Assembly: GCA_016711325.1 (NCBI GenBank) | Contig: JADJTH010000012.1 | Span: 62,001 to 126,000, forward strand | Origin: Nigerium sp. | GTDB lineage: Bacteria; Actinomycetota; Actinomycetes; Propionibacteriales; Propionibacteriaceae | DNA length: 64,000 nucleotides | Reading direction: 5' to 3' | Shown: positions 45,408 to 57,373 of the stretch, one piece after another | Position numbering within the stretch: position 1 is the first letter of the stretch | Layout of the letters: every line of letters starts with the position of its first letter | Program-made: the position numbers and the translations under genes | The notes under the pieces: model-generated | The model's input: only the letters and a program-made list of their open reading frames with translations | What the model was told of the DNA's origin: nothing | Database searches by the model: none

Positions 45408-45755
45408 GTGCCTGCCTACTCCGACGCCCCGCTCCCCGTCGGGTTGGACGCGTTGGTCGGCATGGGCATGAACCGCGTCAAGCTCGCGATCGCCGTCGCG
45501 CTGGCCGAGCACGGGGGCCGTCTCAGCACCCCGGAGCTCGTGGCCGCGCTCGGTGAGGGGGTGGCGGGTACCACGATCGCGCGCAACCTCAACGAACTCG
45601 AGGACCACGGCTACGTCACCGGCGACGTTCCCCGCGACGACCGCCGACGGCGGCTCACGCACTGGACGCTCAACCACGCGAAGCTTCACGCCGACCTACG
45701 GGCGCTCATCCAGGCCACCACGCCCACCGCCGATTCCCCGACCGCGTCGGGTTGA
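45408..45755 (+). CDS. MarR-like winged-helix regulator
   Basis: 115 residues. Residues 15-95 read as a winged helix: RVKLAIAVALAEHGGRLSTPELVAALG... TTIARNLNELEDHGYVTGDVP-RDDRRRRLTHWTLN (wing with basic cluster). GTG 45408 is the only early start; the ribosome site is weak. It is divergent from the pilus operon with an operator-like repeat between, so it may control pilus expression and itself. Confidence 0.7.
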   Translation: MPAYSDAPLPVGLDALVGMGMNRVKLAIAVALAEHGGRLSTPELVAALGEGVAGTTIARNLNELEDHGYVTGDVPRDDRRRRLTHWTLNHAKLHADLRALIQATTPTADSPTASG

Positions 45756-46142
45756 CGGGCGGCGGGGTGCAGCTCCTGTGGCCGAACGAGAACCCGTGAG
45801 TGCGAGTTGGGCTACGGACGACGGCTGATCCGGGCGCAGACGGCCTAACTCCAGATCCACAAGGCTCGACGGGCACACGAGGGCGTACCGAGCCGCGCCA
45901 CAGTGCTGGGTCCGGTCACCGGCGCCGCCCTGCAACAAGACGCCTCCCACCTTGTTCTTGGATCTCAGTGCGGCCTCGTGGGCCGCGCAACCCCGCTCCC
46001 ACAAGGGCTGACTAGCTCGCCGCTCGCCCAGGAAGCGGCCCTGCAGTGCCAGGGAGACTGGCCCGGGGGCTGCGGCCAGGAGTACGTCGAGCTGGTCTTG
46101 TGTCCCTTGAGGCCCGCCAGGGGCCCAGGAAGGGACAGTGCC
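45756..46142. other. 387-bp stretch without recognised gene
   Basis: Between the wHTH gene and the excisionase-like gene. Open frames continue through it but lack starts with ribosome sites and show no family features. I see nothing definite; it may contain the promoter of the excisionase gene. Confidence 0.4.
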
Positions 46143-46370
46143 ATGACCATACGGACCTACGAGTCGTTGCCCACGGCCGCTGCCCGGATCGGGGTGAGCG
46201 TGAAGACCATCCGCCGCCGGATCGCCGAGGGCGTCCTCCCCGTGTACCGGTGCGGCCGCATCCTCAGGCTGGACCCGGACGACGTCGACGCCATGTTCAG
46301 CCGGTACCCGCAGTGGTCGACAGCGCCGCAGGCCTCAGGGAGGGCCCGGACCGCTCAACGGGCCTCATAG
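46143..46370 (+). CDS. Excisionase-like MerR-type HTH protein
   Basis: 75 residues: ESLPTAAARIGVSVKTIRRRIAEGVLPVYRCGRILRLDPDDVDAMFSR, the classic Xis/AlpA winged-helix of helix-turn-helix domain 17 type. ATG 46143 with GGAAGGGA upstream. Probably the recombination directionality factor of the island integrase at 49939, from which it is separated by the metal-efflux cassette. Confidence 0.75.
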   Translation: MTIRTYESLPTAAARIGVSVKTIRRRIAEGVLPVYRCGRILRLDPDDVDAMFSRYPQWSTAPQASGRARTAQRAS

Positions 46371-46448
46371 CCTGGCTCGACCGAACGGGCGCCCAGTCCC
46401 GCTTGAGCACCACGCGACACCAACGATGCATGGCGCTACTATCGTCGC

Positions 46449-46865
46449 ATGACGATACCGACTGCCGTTGAGAGTGCGCCCGATGGTGGCGACCTGCAGG
46501 TCGCGGCTGCCTTGTTCCACAGCCTGTCCGACCCGTCCCGGCTGGCCATCTTGCAGCACTTGATCTTCGGAGAACATCGAGTCCGCGATTTGACCGAGCA
46601 CCTGGGGTTGGCGCAATCGACGGTGAGTGCCCACCTGGCGTGCTTGCGGGAGTGCGGGCTGGTGGCGTCGCGTCCACAAGGGCGGGCGTCGGTCTTCTCG
46701 CTGGTGAGCGCACCGGAGTTGCTGGCCGTCTTGGCGGCAGCGGAGCGACTGCTGGCTACCACCGGCCAGGGGGTGGCGTTGTGTCCGAACTACGGGCTGG
46801 GCACCACGACGAACCCCACACCGGAAGAACTGAAGGTACATGCCACGGTCGGGGCGGACCGGTGA
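46449..46865 (+). CDS. ArsR/SmtB-family metal-responsive repressor
   Basis: 138 residues. wHTH: LFHSLSDPSRLAILQHLIFGEHRVRDLTEHLGLAQSTVSAHLACLRECGLVASRPQGRASVFSL. Candidate metal ligands are Cys in CLRECG and in VALCPNYG, the pattern of CmtR-like cadmium/lead sensors. It overlaps the P-type ATPase gene (GTGA), so it controls its own efflux operon; probable inducers are Cd, Pb or Zn. Confidence 0.88.
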   Translation: MTIPTAVESAPDGGDLQVAAALFHSLSDPSRLAILQHLIFGEHRVRDLTEHLGLAQSTVSAHLACLRECGLVASRPQGRASVFSLVSAPELLAVLAAAERLLATTGQGVALCPNYGLGTTTNPTPEELKVHATVGADR

Positions 46866-48856
46866 GCGGGCAGGAAGATCCGCACGGCGACGAGCGCGAG
46901 GAAGGCATGTCGGCGTGCGGGTGTGACGCCCCCATTGCCACGGCGCCTGGCGACGACGACGCGGTGGACCACCTGTGGCAGGTGCGTGACATCCAGCTGG
47001 GGTTGGTGTCCGGCGTCCTGCTGCTGGCCGGTTTCCTGACCGGCCTGGCCGGATGGGAAACGGTCAGGCTCGTCCTCAGCGGGGTGGCGTTGCTGGTCGG
47101 CGGGTCGACGTTCATACCGGGTGCGTTGAAGAAGCTCGCCAAGGGCAAGCTGGGAGTGGGTCTACTGATGACCATCGGCGCCGTGGGCGCCACCCTCCTG
47201 GGCCAGGTCGAGGAAGCCGCGACCTTGGCGTTCCTGTTCTCCCTCAGCGAGGGCCTGGAGGACTACTCGCTGGCCAGGACCCGGCACAGTTTGCGCGCCC
47301 TGCTTGACCTGGTCCCCCGGCAGGCCACCGTGCTGCGCGACGGCGACGAGGTTGTCGTCGATCCCGACGCGCTCATCCTGGGCGACCTGATGGTGGTCAA
47401 GCCGGGCGAACGGCTCGCCACCGACGGCGTCATCCGCACCGGACGGACAGCCTTGGACACCTCGGCGATCACCGGCGAATCCATGCCGATCGAGGTCGGC
47501 CCCTCCGACGAGGTGTACGCCGGTGCGATCAACGGCACCGGCATCCTCGAGGTGGAGGTGACCTCGACCGCGGACAACAACTCGCTGGCCCGAATCGTGC
47601 ACATCGTCGAGGCCGAGTCGTCCCGGCGCGGGACCACCCAACGGCTCGCCGACAGGATCGCGAAACCGTTGGTACCGGGGATCCTCATTGCAGCGGCCTT
47701 GACTGTGGTCGCCGGCTTCGCCGTGGGCGACCCCGGCCTGTGGCTGCAACGAGCATTGGTCATGGTGGTTGCCGCGTCCCCCTGCGCCCTGGCCATCTCG
47801 GTGCCGGTCACCGTCGTGGCATCCATCGGGGCGGCCAGCCGGCGCGGCATCCTCGTCAAGGGCGGCGCCGCGATGGAGGTCCTCGGCAAGGTCCGCACCG
47901 TCGCCCTGGACAAGACCGGAACCCTCACCCGCAACCAACCCGTCGTCATCGAGGTGACAACCACCGGCCCGCACACCCGCGAGCAGGTGCTCGCCTGGGC
48001 CGCGGCGCTTGAGGCACGCAGCGAGCATCCCCTCGCCAAAGCCATCCTCGCCGCCAGCGAAACCACCTCGACCGCCGACGACGTGCAGGCGGCCGTCGGC
48101 GCCGGACTTACCGGAACGCTGGACGGGCACAGCCTACGGTTGGGGCGTCCCGGCTGGATCGAGGCAGGCCCACTCGCCGGCGACGTCGACCGGATGCAAC
48201 ATGCGGGGGCCACCGCCGTCCTCGTCGAGGTCGACGGGCAGACCACCGGCGCGATCGCGGTCCGCGACGAACTCCGTCCCGAAGCCGCCCATGTCGTCGC
48301 CCACTTCCGCTCCCACGGCTATGCCGTCGCGATGCTCACAGGGGACAACACGGCCACCGCCCAGGCGCTCGCCGCCGAGGCCGGGATTACCGACGTGCAC
48401 GCCGACCTGCGGCCCGAGGACAAGTCGACCATCATCCACAGGCTGCGGGAAAGGGGCCAGGTCACCGCGATGGTCGGCGACGGCGTCAACGACGCCCCCG
48501 CGTTGGCCAGCGCCGACCTGGGCGTGGCCATGGGCGCGATGGGCACCGACGTCGCCATCGAAACCGCCGACGTCGCCCTGATGGGCGACGACCTGCGCCT
48601 CCTGCCGCACGCGTTCGATCACGCCCGCTACACGCGCCGGATCATGCTGCAGAACGTGGTCCTGTCGATCGCGTTGATCGCGGTCCTGATCCCGCTCGCC
48701 CTGTTCGGCGTCCTGGGGTTGGCGGCCGTGGTGCTGGTTCACGAGGTAGCCGAGGTGTTCGTGATCGCCAACGGCGTCCGCGCGGGCCGCACCACCCACC
48801 TGCCCACCCTCACCGCATCGGCAGACAGGCCCGCCCTGCAAGGAGCGACAGCGTGA
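46862..48856 (+). CDS. Heavy-metal P1B-type ATPase
   Basis: 664 residues. N-terminal MSACGCDAP Cys cluster instead of a full HMA domain, then membrane helices, TGES actuator motif (ITGESMPIEVG), metal-site SPCALAISVP (near 305), DKTGTLT phosphorylation site (Asp near 350), SEHPLA (HP motif), GDGVNDAPAL. SPC with HP is the Zn/Cd/Pb exporting group. GTG 46862 overlaps the ArsR stop. Exports the metal sensed by the upstream repressor. Confidence 0.92.
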   Translation: MSGQEDPHGDEREEGMSACGCDAPIATAPGDDDAVDHLWQVRDIQLGLVSGVLLLAGFLTGLAGWETVRLVLSGVALLVGGSTFIPGALKKLAKGKLGVGLLMTIGAVGATLLGQVEEAATLAFLFSLSEGLEDYSLARTRHSLRALLDLVPRQATVLRDGDEVVVDPDALILGDLMVVKPGERLATDGVIRTGRTALDTSAITGESMPIEVGPSDEVYAGAINGTGILEVEVTSTADNNSLARIVHIVEAESSRRGTTQRLADRIAKPLVPGILIAAALTVVAGFAVGDPGLWLQRALVMVVAASPCALAISVPVTVVASIGAASRRGILVKGGAAMEVLGKVRTVALDKTGTLTRNQPVVIEVTTTGPHTREQVLAWAAALEARSEHPLAKAILAASETTSTADDVQAAVGAGLTGTLDGHSLRLGRPGWIEAGPLAGDVDRMQHAGATAVLVEVDGQTTGAIAVRDELRPEAAHVVAHFRSHGYAVAMLTGDNTATAQALAAEAGITDVHADLRPEDKSTIIHRLRERGQVTAMVGDGVNDAPALASADLGVAMGAMGTDVAIETADVALMGDDLRLLPHAFDHARYTRRIMLQNVVLSIALIAVLIPLALFGVLGLAAVVLVHEVAEVFVIANGVRAGRTTHLPTLTASADRPALQGATA

Positions 48857-49767
48857 GCACCGGCCACGACCACGCGCCGCAGGGCACCCACCGCAGCAAG
48901 CTGGCGATCGCGTTCGGAATCACCGCCACCATCCTGGTCGCCGAGGTCATCGGCGCGTGGTGGACCAACAGCCTCGCACTGTTGGTCGACGCCGGCCACA
49001 TGCTCACCGACGCGTCTGGCCTGCTGATGGCGCTCATCGCCGCCAACCTCGCATTGCGTCCGCCCACTCCCGAACGAACGTGGGGTTGGCGGCGCTCGGA
49101 AGTGCTGGCTGCCGGAGCCCAAGCCGCGGTCCTGCTCGGGGTCGGGGTGTACGCGTTCGTCGAGGGTGTTCGACGACTGGCCACACCCCCGGAGGTCACC
49201 GCCGGCGGGCTGCTGGTGTTCGGCATCGTCGGTCTGGTCGGCAACATCGTCTCGATGCTGGTACTCAGCTCAGGCCGCGGCGCGAACCTCAACATGCGCG
49301 CCGCCTTCCTTGAGGTCGTCAACGACGCCCTCGGGTCGGTGGCGGTGATCGTGAGCGCGGTTGTGATCGCGCTGACCGGCTGGACACGGATCGACGCCCT
49401 CGCAGGCATGCTGATCGCGACCCTGATCGTGCCGCGGGCCATCACCATCCTGCGGGAGGCGGGGAGCATCCTGCTGGAGTCCACTCCTCCGGGGTTGAAC
49501 CTCGAAGAGGTCCGTCGTCACATCCTGGAGGTGCCGCACGTAGTGGGGGTGCACGACCTGCACGCTTCCACCATCGCCACCGGTCTGCCGGTCCTCACCG
49601 CCCACGTCGTGGTCGAGGATGCCTGCTTCGCCGACGGCCACGCCGCCCAGATGTTGACTGATCTCCAAGCATGTGTGGCCGACCACTTCGACGTGAGTGT
49701 CGAGCACTCCACCTTCCAACTCGAGCCACCAACCCACAACGATTCAGAACACGTCACTCATGCGTGA
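48853..49767 (+). CDS. Cation diffusion facilitator (CzcD-like)
   Basis: 304 residues, six membrane helices and a C-terminal cytoplasmic domain. Metal-site residues are seen in LLVDAGHMLTDASG (TM2, H/D pair) and FLEVVNDALGSVAVI (TM5). N-terminal His (STGHDHAP). GTG 48853 overlaps the ATPase gene (GTGA), making a three-gene resistance operon. Proton-driven Zn/Cd/Co export. Confidence 0.92.
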   Translation: MSTGHDHAPQGTHRSKLAIAFGITATILVAEVIGAWWTNSLALLVDAGHMLTDASGLLMALIAANLALRPPTPERTWGWRRSEVLAAGAQAAVLLGVGVYAFVEGVRRLATPPEVTAGGLLVFGIVGLVGNIVSMLVLSSGRGANLNMRAAFLEVVNDALGSVAVIVSAVVIALTGWTRIDALAGMLIATLIVPRAITILREAGSILLESTPPGLNLEEVRRHILEVPHVVGVHDLHASTIATGLPVLTAHVVVEDACFADGHAAQMLTDLQACVADHFDVSVEHSTFQLEPPTHNDSEHVTHA

Positions 49768-49938
49768 CCCCGGAAGGTTTCCTGAACCGGGGCGACGCCC
49801 GCCTGGGGTCCCTGCGGAGGCATGGGGAATCCGCCGATGACTCGAGCCGCAGGTGCGGTGGACCTGCCGCCCGCTCCCGAACGAGCCGACGGCGAACAGG
49901 CACGGGCCCAGACGACCGCCAGCCACTGCCGAAGCGAG

Positions 49939-51069
49939 TCAACCGGATCGGCCTGTCGCGAACGCTGACATGCGGGCGGCCAGCTGGGCGTCGCGCTCGG
50001 CGGCGACGTGCTGGTAGCGCATGGCCATGTTCGGCGTGCTGTGCCCGATCCGCGCCTGGAGCTCCGCCAAGGTGGCTCCCAACTGCGCCGCCAGCGTCGC
50101 GCTGGTGTGACGCAGCCCATGGACCGTCAGGCCGGGCATGTCGATGGCCGCCTTGCCCTTGTTGTGGGCGACCCGCAGGACGCTGTCGTTGAGCGGGGAG
50201 TGTCCGTCGCCGGCCGGGAACAGCAACGCCTCCCGCTCACGCACCGGCTGGCGCGCCGCCCACTCCCGCAACGCCGGCAGGAGGTGGGGAGGGATGGACA
50301 CCGACCTGACCCCGGCGTCCGTCTTGGGTGGACCGATCAGGAGCTGCCCGTTGAGTCGCACGACGGCCTGACGGACGTGGACCAGGCCGAGGTCCAGATC
50401 CAGGTCACGCACCCGAAGCCCGCGGACCTCGCCGGATCGCAGACCGCACCACCCGGCCAGCAAGAGGGGCACCCGCCGCGCCTCGGGCACGGCAGCCAGG
50501 TAGCGGTTGAGCTGGTCGACGGTGAGCACCTCGATCTCGCGCGCGCGTTCCTTCTGGGTGCCCGCCTTCACCCGGCAGGGGCTCACCTCCACGAGCCTCT
50601 CCTCGACGGCCTCCTTGAAGATCGACTTGAGCAGCCCGTAGGCGTTGGCCTGTTGGGTGGGCGTCGTCCGCATCCCGGCGTACCAGGCGGAGATCTCCGC
50701 GGCGGTGATCTCGCCCAGAGGCCGGCCGGCGAACGCCGGAAGGATGGTCAACCGGAGCAGCTTCGCGTACAGCGCCGCCGTGCCGGGTCGAATCCGCCGG
50801 CGGCCCACCACAGTGGAGGCGAACTCACCCAGCAGCAGGGGCGCCGCCTGAACCTCCCGGACCTGACGGGCCGGCGGCTCCCACTCGCCGCGGCTGATCA
50901 TCCGTTCCTGGTCGACCAGCCACCCCTCGGCGTCGATCCGGGCGACGAAGGTGATCGGAGCACTGTGCCGGCTGCCGTCGGGGCCGGTGTAGCGCGCCCG
51001 GTACCGCCCGCTCGGCAGCTGGCCGACCTCACCGAAGCCGCGCTTGACCTTGGCCCGTGGTCTACCCAT
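49939..51069 (-). CDS. Island tyrosine integrase
   Basis: 376 residues. N-terminal arm-binding AP2-like part (about 10-60, QLPSGRYRARYTGPDG), core-binding domain (about 80-165), catalytic domain with Arg in GLRSGEVRGL (near 213), HGLRHTSATLA (near 318), IGHST and the nucleophile Tyr in AMRYQHV (near 351). It is transcribed away from tRNA-Leu, with its start 240 bp from the tRNA 3' end and direct repeats between. This is the standard arrangement of tRNA-targeting integrases. Confidence 0.9.
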   Translation of the reverse strand: MGRPRAKVKRGFGEVGQLPSGRYRARYTGPDGSRHSAPITFVARIDAEGWLVDQERMISRGEWEPPARQVREVQAAPLLLGEFASTVVGRRRIRPGTAALYAKLLRLTILPAFAGRPLGEITAAEISAWYAGMRTTPTQQANAYGLLKSIFKEAVEERLVEVSPCRVKAGTQKERAREIEVLTVDQLNRYLAAVPEARRVPLLLAGWCGLRSGEVRGLRVRDLDLDLGLVHVRQAVVRLNGQLLIGPPKTDAGVRSVSIPPHLLPALREWAARQPVREREALLFPAGDGHSPLNDSVLRVAHNKGKAAIDMPGLTVHGLRHTSATLAAQLGATLAELQARIGHSTPNMAMRYQHVAAERDAQLAARMSAFATGRSG

Positions 51070-51140
51070 GGTGCGCCCCTCCCGTCACGCTCCGTAACGG
51101 GCTCAAGGACGGTCGGGTGGACAGTGGGCGACGCCGACGA

Positions 51141-51202
51141 CGTTCCCCACGCCCCGGATGTCGTGGGGAATACGTGGGGAACCGTGGGGAATACGTGGGG
51201 AA
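51141..51202. repeat. Cluster of CGTGGGGAA repeats (four direct, one inverted)
   Basis: Direct copies start at 51162, 51173, 51183 and 51194 (alternating TAC and CC spacing, 10-11 bp apart, one DNA turn); an inverted copy, CGTTCCCCACG, lies at 51141-51151. They lie between the integrase start and the tRNA-Leu 3' end, the place expected for arm-type integrase or excisionase binding sites of an attachment region. Confidence 0.65.
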
Positions 51203-51308
51203 TGGGAGGCCTCTGAAGGCCATCCGTGTCCATGAGAGTCCACAACTGAGAAGGACCGAAGTCCTTGTCAGAGGGGATTTGATGTAGTCAGGGGACCATA
51301 CATCGTTG

Positions 51309-51391
51309 TGCGCGAGAGAGGAGTTGAACCTCCACGCCCTTTCGGACACACGGACCTGAACCGTGCGCGTCTGCCATTCCGCCACTCGCGC
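51309..51391 (-). tRNA. tRNA-Leu (anticodon CAG)
   Basis: 83 nt, class II with a long variable arm. Acceptor stem GCGCGAG/CTCGCGC with discriminator A; anticodon stem CACGG/CCGTG with loop TTCAGGT, hence CAG reading CUG codons; T-loop GGTTCAACTC. The CCA end is not encoded. Its 3' end faces the integrase and is the likely attachment site. The same tRNA next to fhaA is found, as I recall, in mycobacteria. Confidence 0.93.
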
Positions 51392-51522
51392 GTCGCCCCC
51401 TCGCGGGGACAGCCAGAACAAGGTAGCACATACCGTCCGCGACCTCCTATTCGAGGACTCAGCCCTTGTCAGGGGCGCCCGATAAGGTGGGACGGCACCT
51501 GCATCTGAGTGGGAGGAGTTCC

Positions 51523-54259
<2,737 letters not shown>

Positions 54260-54267
<8 letters not shown>

Positions 54268-56086
54268 GCCAACCCCGCCCAGCGCCCCGCCACGGTCACT
54301 GCCCGTCACCGTGTGGGCGCCGCTGGCGGCGTCCCTGGAGGCCGTGTTGCCCGCGCCCGGTCAGGCTGAGCGTCGAGCACTCCGACCGGTCGAACCGGGG
54401 TACTGGACGATCGACCTTCCGGCCGGCGCCGACTATCTGCTCAGCGTCGACGGCGGCGCGCCGCGCCCCGACCCGCGCAGCGCCTGGCAGCCGTACGGCG
54501 TCCATGGGCCGAGCCGGGTCTTCGACACCGACGCGCACCCGTGGACCGACGCCGACTGGCCCGGGCGCGACGTGCTGGGCGGGGTGTTCTACGAGCTCCA
54601 CGTCGGCACGTTCACCGCCGAAGGAACCCTGGACGCCGCCATCGCCCGCCTCGACCACCTCGCCGACCTCGGCGTCGACGCGATCGAGATCATGCCGCTC
54701 GCGCCGTTCCCGGGCGAACGCGGATGGGGCTACGACGGCGTCGACCTGTTCGCGGTCCACGAGGGCTACGGCGGGCCGTCAGCGCTGCAGCGGTTCGTGG
54801 ATGCCGCCCACACGCGAGGCCTGGCCGTCTGCCTCGACGTCGCCTACAACCACTTCGGCCCGGCCGGCAATTACGCACCGGTCTTCGGCCCCTACTTCAC
54901 CGACAGGCACGACACCCCGTGGGGGGCGGCGGTCAACCTCGACGACGCCCACGCCGACGGCGTCCGTGCGTTCATCGTCGACAACGCGCTGCGCTGGCTG
55001 CGCGACTTCCACATCGACGCGCTGCGCCTGGACGCCGTGCACGCCCTGCGCGACCACTCGCCGCGTCACATCCTGGCCGAGCTGGCCGACGTCGTCGCGG
55101 CCTTCGCGCGGGACACGGGCCGGCCGGCGACGCTGATCGCGGAGTCCGACCTGAACCAGGTGGCGACGATCGCGCCGACGCCCACGCGCCCGACCGGCAC
55201 GGGTGACCCGGCGCTCGCCGGCACCCCGCACGGGCTCGGTATGGACGGCCAGTGGGCCGACGACGTGCATCACGCCCTTCACGCCTGGCTGACCGGCGAG
55301 CGGTTCGGCTACTACGTCGATTTCGGCTCACCCGAGACGCTCGCGCACGCCTTCGAGCACGTGTTCGTCCACGACGGCTGCCATTCCGCGTTCCGCGGCC
55401 GCGACTGGGGTGCGCCGGTGCCGGACGCCGTCGCGCGCCGCCGCTTCGTGGTCTTCACCCAGAACCACGATCAGGTCGGCAACCGGGGCCGGGGCGACCG
55501 TCCGGACGAGCGCCTCTCCCCCGGCCAGGTCGCCGCGGGCGCGGCACTGCTGCTGCTGTCGCCGTTCACGCCGCTGCTGTTCGAGGGCCAAGAGTGGGGC
55601 ACGCGGCGTCCGTTTCGGTTCTTCTGCGACCACGACGCCGAGTTGGGCGCACAGGTGAGGCAGGGCCGGGCGCGCGAGTTCGCCGCACACGGCTGGGACT
55701 CCCTCTACGGCCCCGGCGCCGCCATTCCCGACCCCCAGGAGCGGCGAACCTGCGAGGTGTGCGTGCTCGACTGGTCCGAGCTCGAGGCACCTGAACACGC
55801 CGAGATGCTGCGCTGGTACCGGACGCTCATCGCGCTCAGACGTGACCATGGGCTGGGTCGTCCCGGGGCGCGGCAGCTCAGCGTCCGTGCTCGTCACGGC
55901 GACGGCTGGTTCGCCCTTCACCACGGCCCGCTCACCGTCGTCGCGGCACCGCACGCCGACGCCTCGGTCGCGCTGGGCGCCCTCGGTCTCACCGGGGCAC
56001 GCCTGCTGGCCCGCCATGGTGCCGTCGACCTGGTCGGCACCACACTGCACCTGGGCGTCCCTGCGGTCGCGGTGCTCAGTTCTTGA
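54260..56086 (+). CDS. treZ: Malto-oligosyltrehalose trehalohydrolase
   Basis: 608 residues, GH13 with N-terminal CBM48-like domain (VTVWAPLAASLEAVL). Releases trehalose from the TreY product. Motifs: YELHVGTFTAEGT, IMPLAPFPGERGWGYDG, LDVAYNHFGPAGNY, nucleophile Asp in LRLDAVHAL (near 258), acid/base Glu in IAESDLN (near 295), FTQNHDQVGNR. Translationally coupled to treY by an 8-base overlap. Cytoplasmic, osmoprotection and storage carbon turnover. Confidence 0.95.
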
Positions 56087-56166
56087 CCCACTCCTCAGTC
56101 ACCGCACGGCCTCAACGGCTAGTCTTGTCCCGGTGATCTGAGCCGTACGCACCGAAAGGAGGCCCC

Positions 56167-56874
56167 GTGGGAGTATTCGACAACCTCGAGCGCAAGCTCG
56201 AAGGTGTGGTCAATGGCGCCTTCGCCCGCGCCTTCAAGGGCGACGTGCAGCCGGTCGAAATCACCGCGCGCCTGCAAAAAGAGCTGGACGCCGAGGCGCG
56301 CCTGCTGGCTCGCGACCGCAAGATGGTGCCGAACGAGTTCGTCATCGGACTGTCCCGGCACGACTACGATCGCTTGGTGCCGTACACGCGCACCCTGAAT
56401 TCCGACATCATCCCGCAACTGCGTGAATACGCCGCGTCGGCGGGCTACGTCTTCAACGGGCCGGTGACCCTCGCCTATGAACTCGACGAGCAACTGCCGG
56501 TGGGCCGGTTCACGGTGGTCAGCGAGGCGGTGGCCGCGGCAGCGTCGTCGGCCACGGCGACGGCCATCCGGCGCGCGAGCCTGGTGCTTGAGGTCAACGG
56601 CATCCGGCACCCGCTCAGCGCGCCCGGTTTCACGCTGGGCCGCGGCACGGACGCCGACGTGCGCATCAACGATCCGGGCATCTCGCGGCTGCACGCCCGC
56701 ATCAACGTCTCGGGCAACGGCGACCAGCCGTCCGTCACCATCGAAGACATGGGGTCGACCAACGGCATTCTCGTCGACGGCCAGCGCGTACGGCAGGCCG
56801 CGCTGCGCGACGGTTCCCGCGTGGAGCTCGGCAGTACCCGCATGCTGGTCAGATCGCCGGTGAGCGATGTCTGA
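56167..56874 (+). CDS. fhaA: FhaA-like DUF3662/FHA protein
   Basis: 235 residues. N-terminal DUF3662 domain (GVFDNLERKLEGVVNGAFARAFKGDVQPVEI; about 1-115) and C-terminal FHA (FTLGRGTDADVRINDPGISRLHARI... DMGSTNGILVDGQ). Considerably shorter than mycobacterial FhaA because the linker is brief. Binds phosphothreonine on PknB-pathway partners such as MviN in mycobacteria. GTG 56167 with AAAGGAGG seven bases upstream. First gene of the cell-wall signalling operon; its stop overlaps fhaB by 8 bases. Confidence 0.92.
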   Translation: MGVFDNLERKLEGVVNGAFARAFKGDVQPVEITARLQKELDAEARLLARDRKMVPNEFVIGLSRHDYDRLVPYTRTLNSDIIPQLREYAASAGYVFNGPVTLAYELDEQLPVGRFTVVSEAVAAAASSATATAIRRASLVLEVNGIRHPLSAPGFTLGRGTDADVRINDPGISRLHARINVSGNGDQPSVTIEDMGSTNGILVDGQRVRQAALRDGSRVELGSTRMLVRSPVSDV

Positions 56875-57370
56875 GCTACTGGTCCTCGGCCTCAAGTTCG
56901 CGTTCCTCGCGCTGCTGTGGGTGTTCATCTGGTTCGTCGGCGCGGTGATCCGCTCCGATCTGTTCGGACGCCGCGTGCCCGCCACCGACACCCCTGCGCC
57001 GGGGCCCGCGATGGCAGCGCCGGAGCCGTCCCCGGCCCGGCCGCAGAAGCCGAGCTGGGGTGCCCGCCGGGCCGCGAAGCGCATGCCGACGGCGCTGCGA
57101 ATCAGCCAGGGCAAGCAGGCCGGCCTGACGATGACGCTCGGCGACCAGCTCAAGATCGGTCGCAGCGCCGACTGTCAGCTGATCCTCGACGACGACTACG
57201 TGTCGACCCGGCACGCGCGCATCTACCGCACCACCACCGGGTACATGGTCGAAGATCTCGGTTCCACCAACGGCACCTACCTCAACCAGGAACGGTTGAG
57301 CGCCCCGGCGCCGTTCACGCCCTCAGACACCCTGCGGATCGGTCGTACCTTGCTCATCGTGGAGGTGTGA
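56867..57370 (+). CDS. fhaB: FhaB/FipA-like membrane FHA protein
   Basis: 167 residues. N-terminal membrane helix (LKFAFLALLWVFIWFVGAVI), Pro-rich linker, FHA domain at about 75-165 (LKIGRSADCQLILDDDYVSTRHARIYR... DLGSTNGTYLN). Reads Thr-phosphorylated partners at the division/wall site. Lies between fhaA and pstP with an 8-base overlap upstream and three bases downstream. Confidence 0.93.
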   Translation: MSELLVLGLKFAFLALLWVFIWFVGAVIRSDLFGRRVPATDTPAPGPAMAAPEPSPARPQKPSWGARRAAKRMPTALRISQGKQAGLTMTLGDQLKIGRSADCQLILDDDYVSTRHARIYRTTTGYMVEDLGSTNGTYLNQERLSAPAPFTPSDTLRIGRTLLIVEV

Positions 57371-57373
57371 GCC

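Larger units (their letters stand above)
1..51308. mobile_element. Integrated conjugative-type island, right end at tRNA-Leu (left end not seen)
   Basis: Inferred island. The right boundary is the 3' end of a tRNA-Leu with a tyrosine integrase and arm-site-like repeats directly against it. Inside are a type IV secretion operon, a Tad pilus operon, an excisionase-like gene, metal-efflux cargo, a defence-type ATPase and nested IS/transposon insertions. Genes to the right of the tRNA are ordinary core genes. No duplicated tRNA 3' end was found further left, so the left limit is probably outside the window. Relaxase and coupling protein are not visible, so self-transfer cannot be claimed. It could also be two adjacent islands. 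Confidence 0.6.

Noticed and set aside
49488..49502. GGTTGAACCTC resembling part of the tRNA-Leu 3' end, considered as the missing attachment copy
   Set aside because: The match is about ten bases, inside the well-conserved CDF gene, and does not extend to the acceptor stem.
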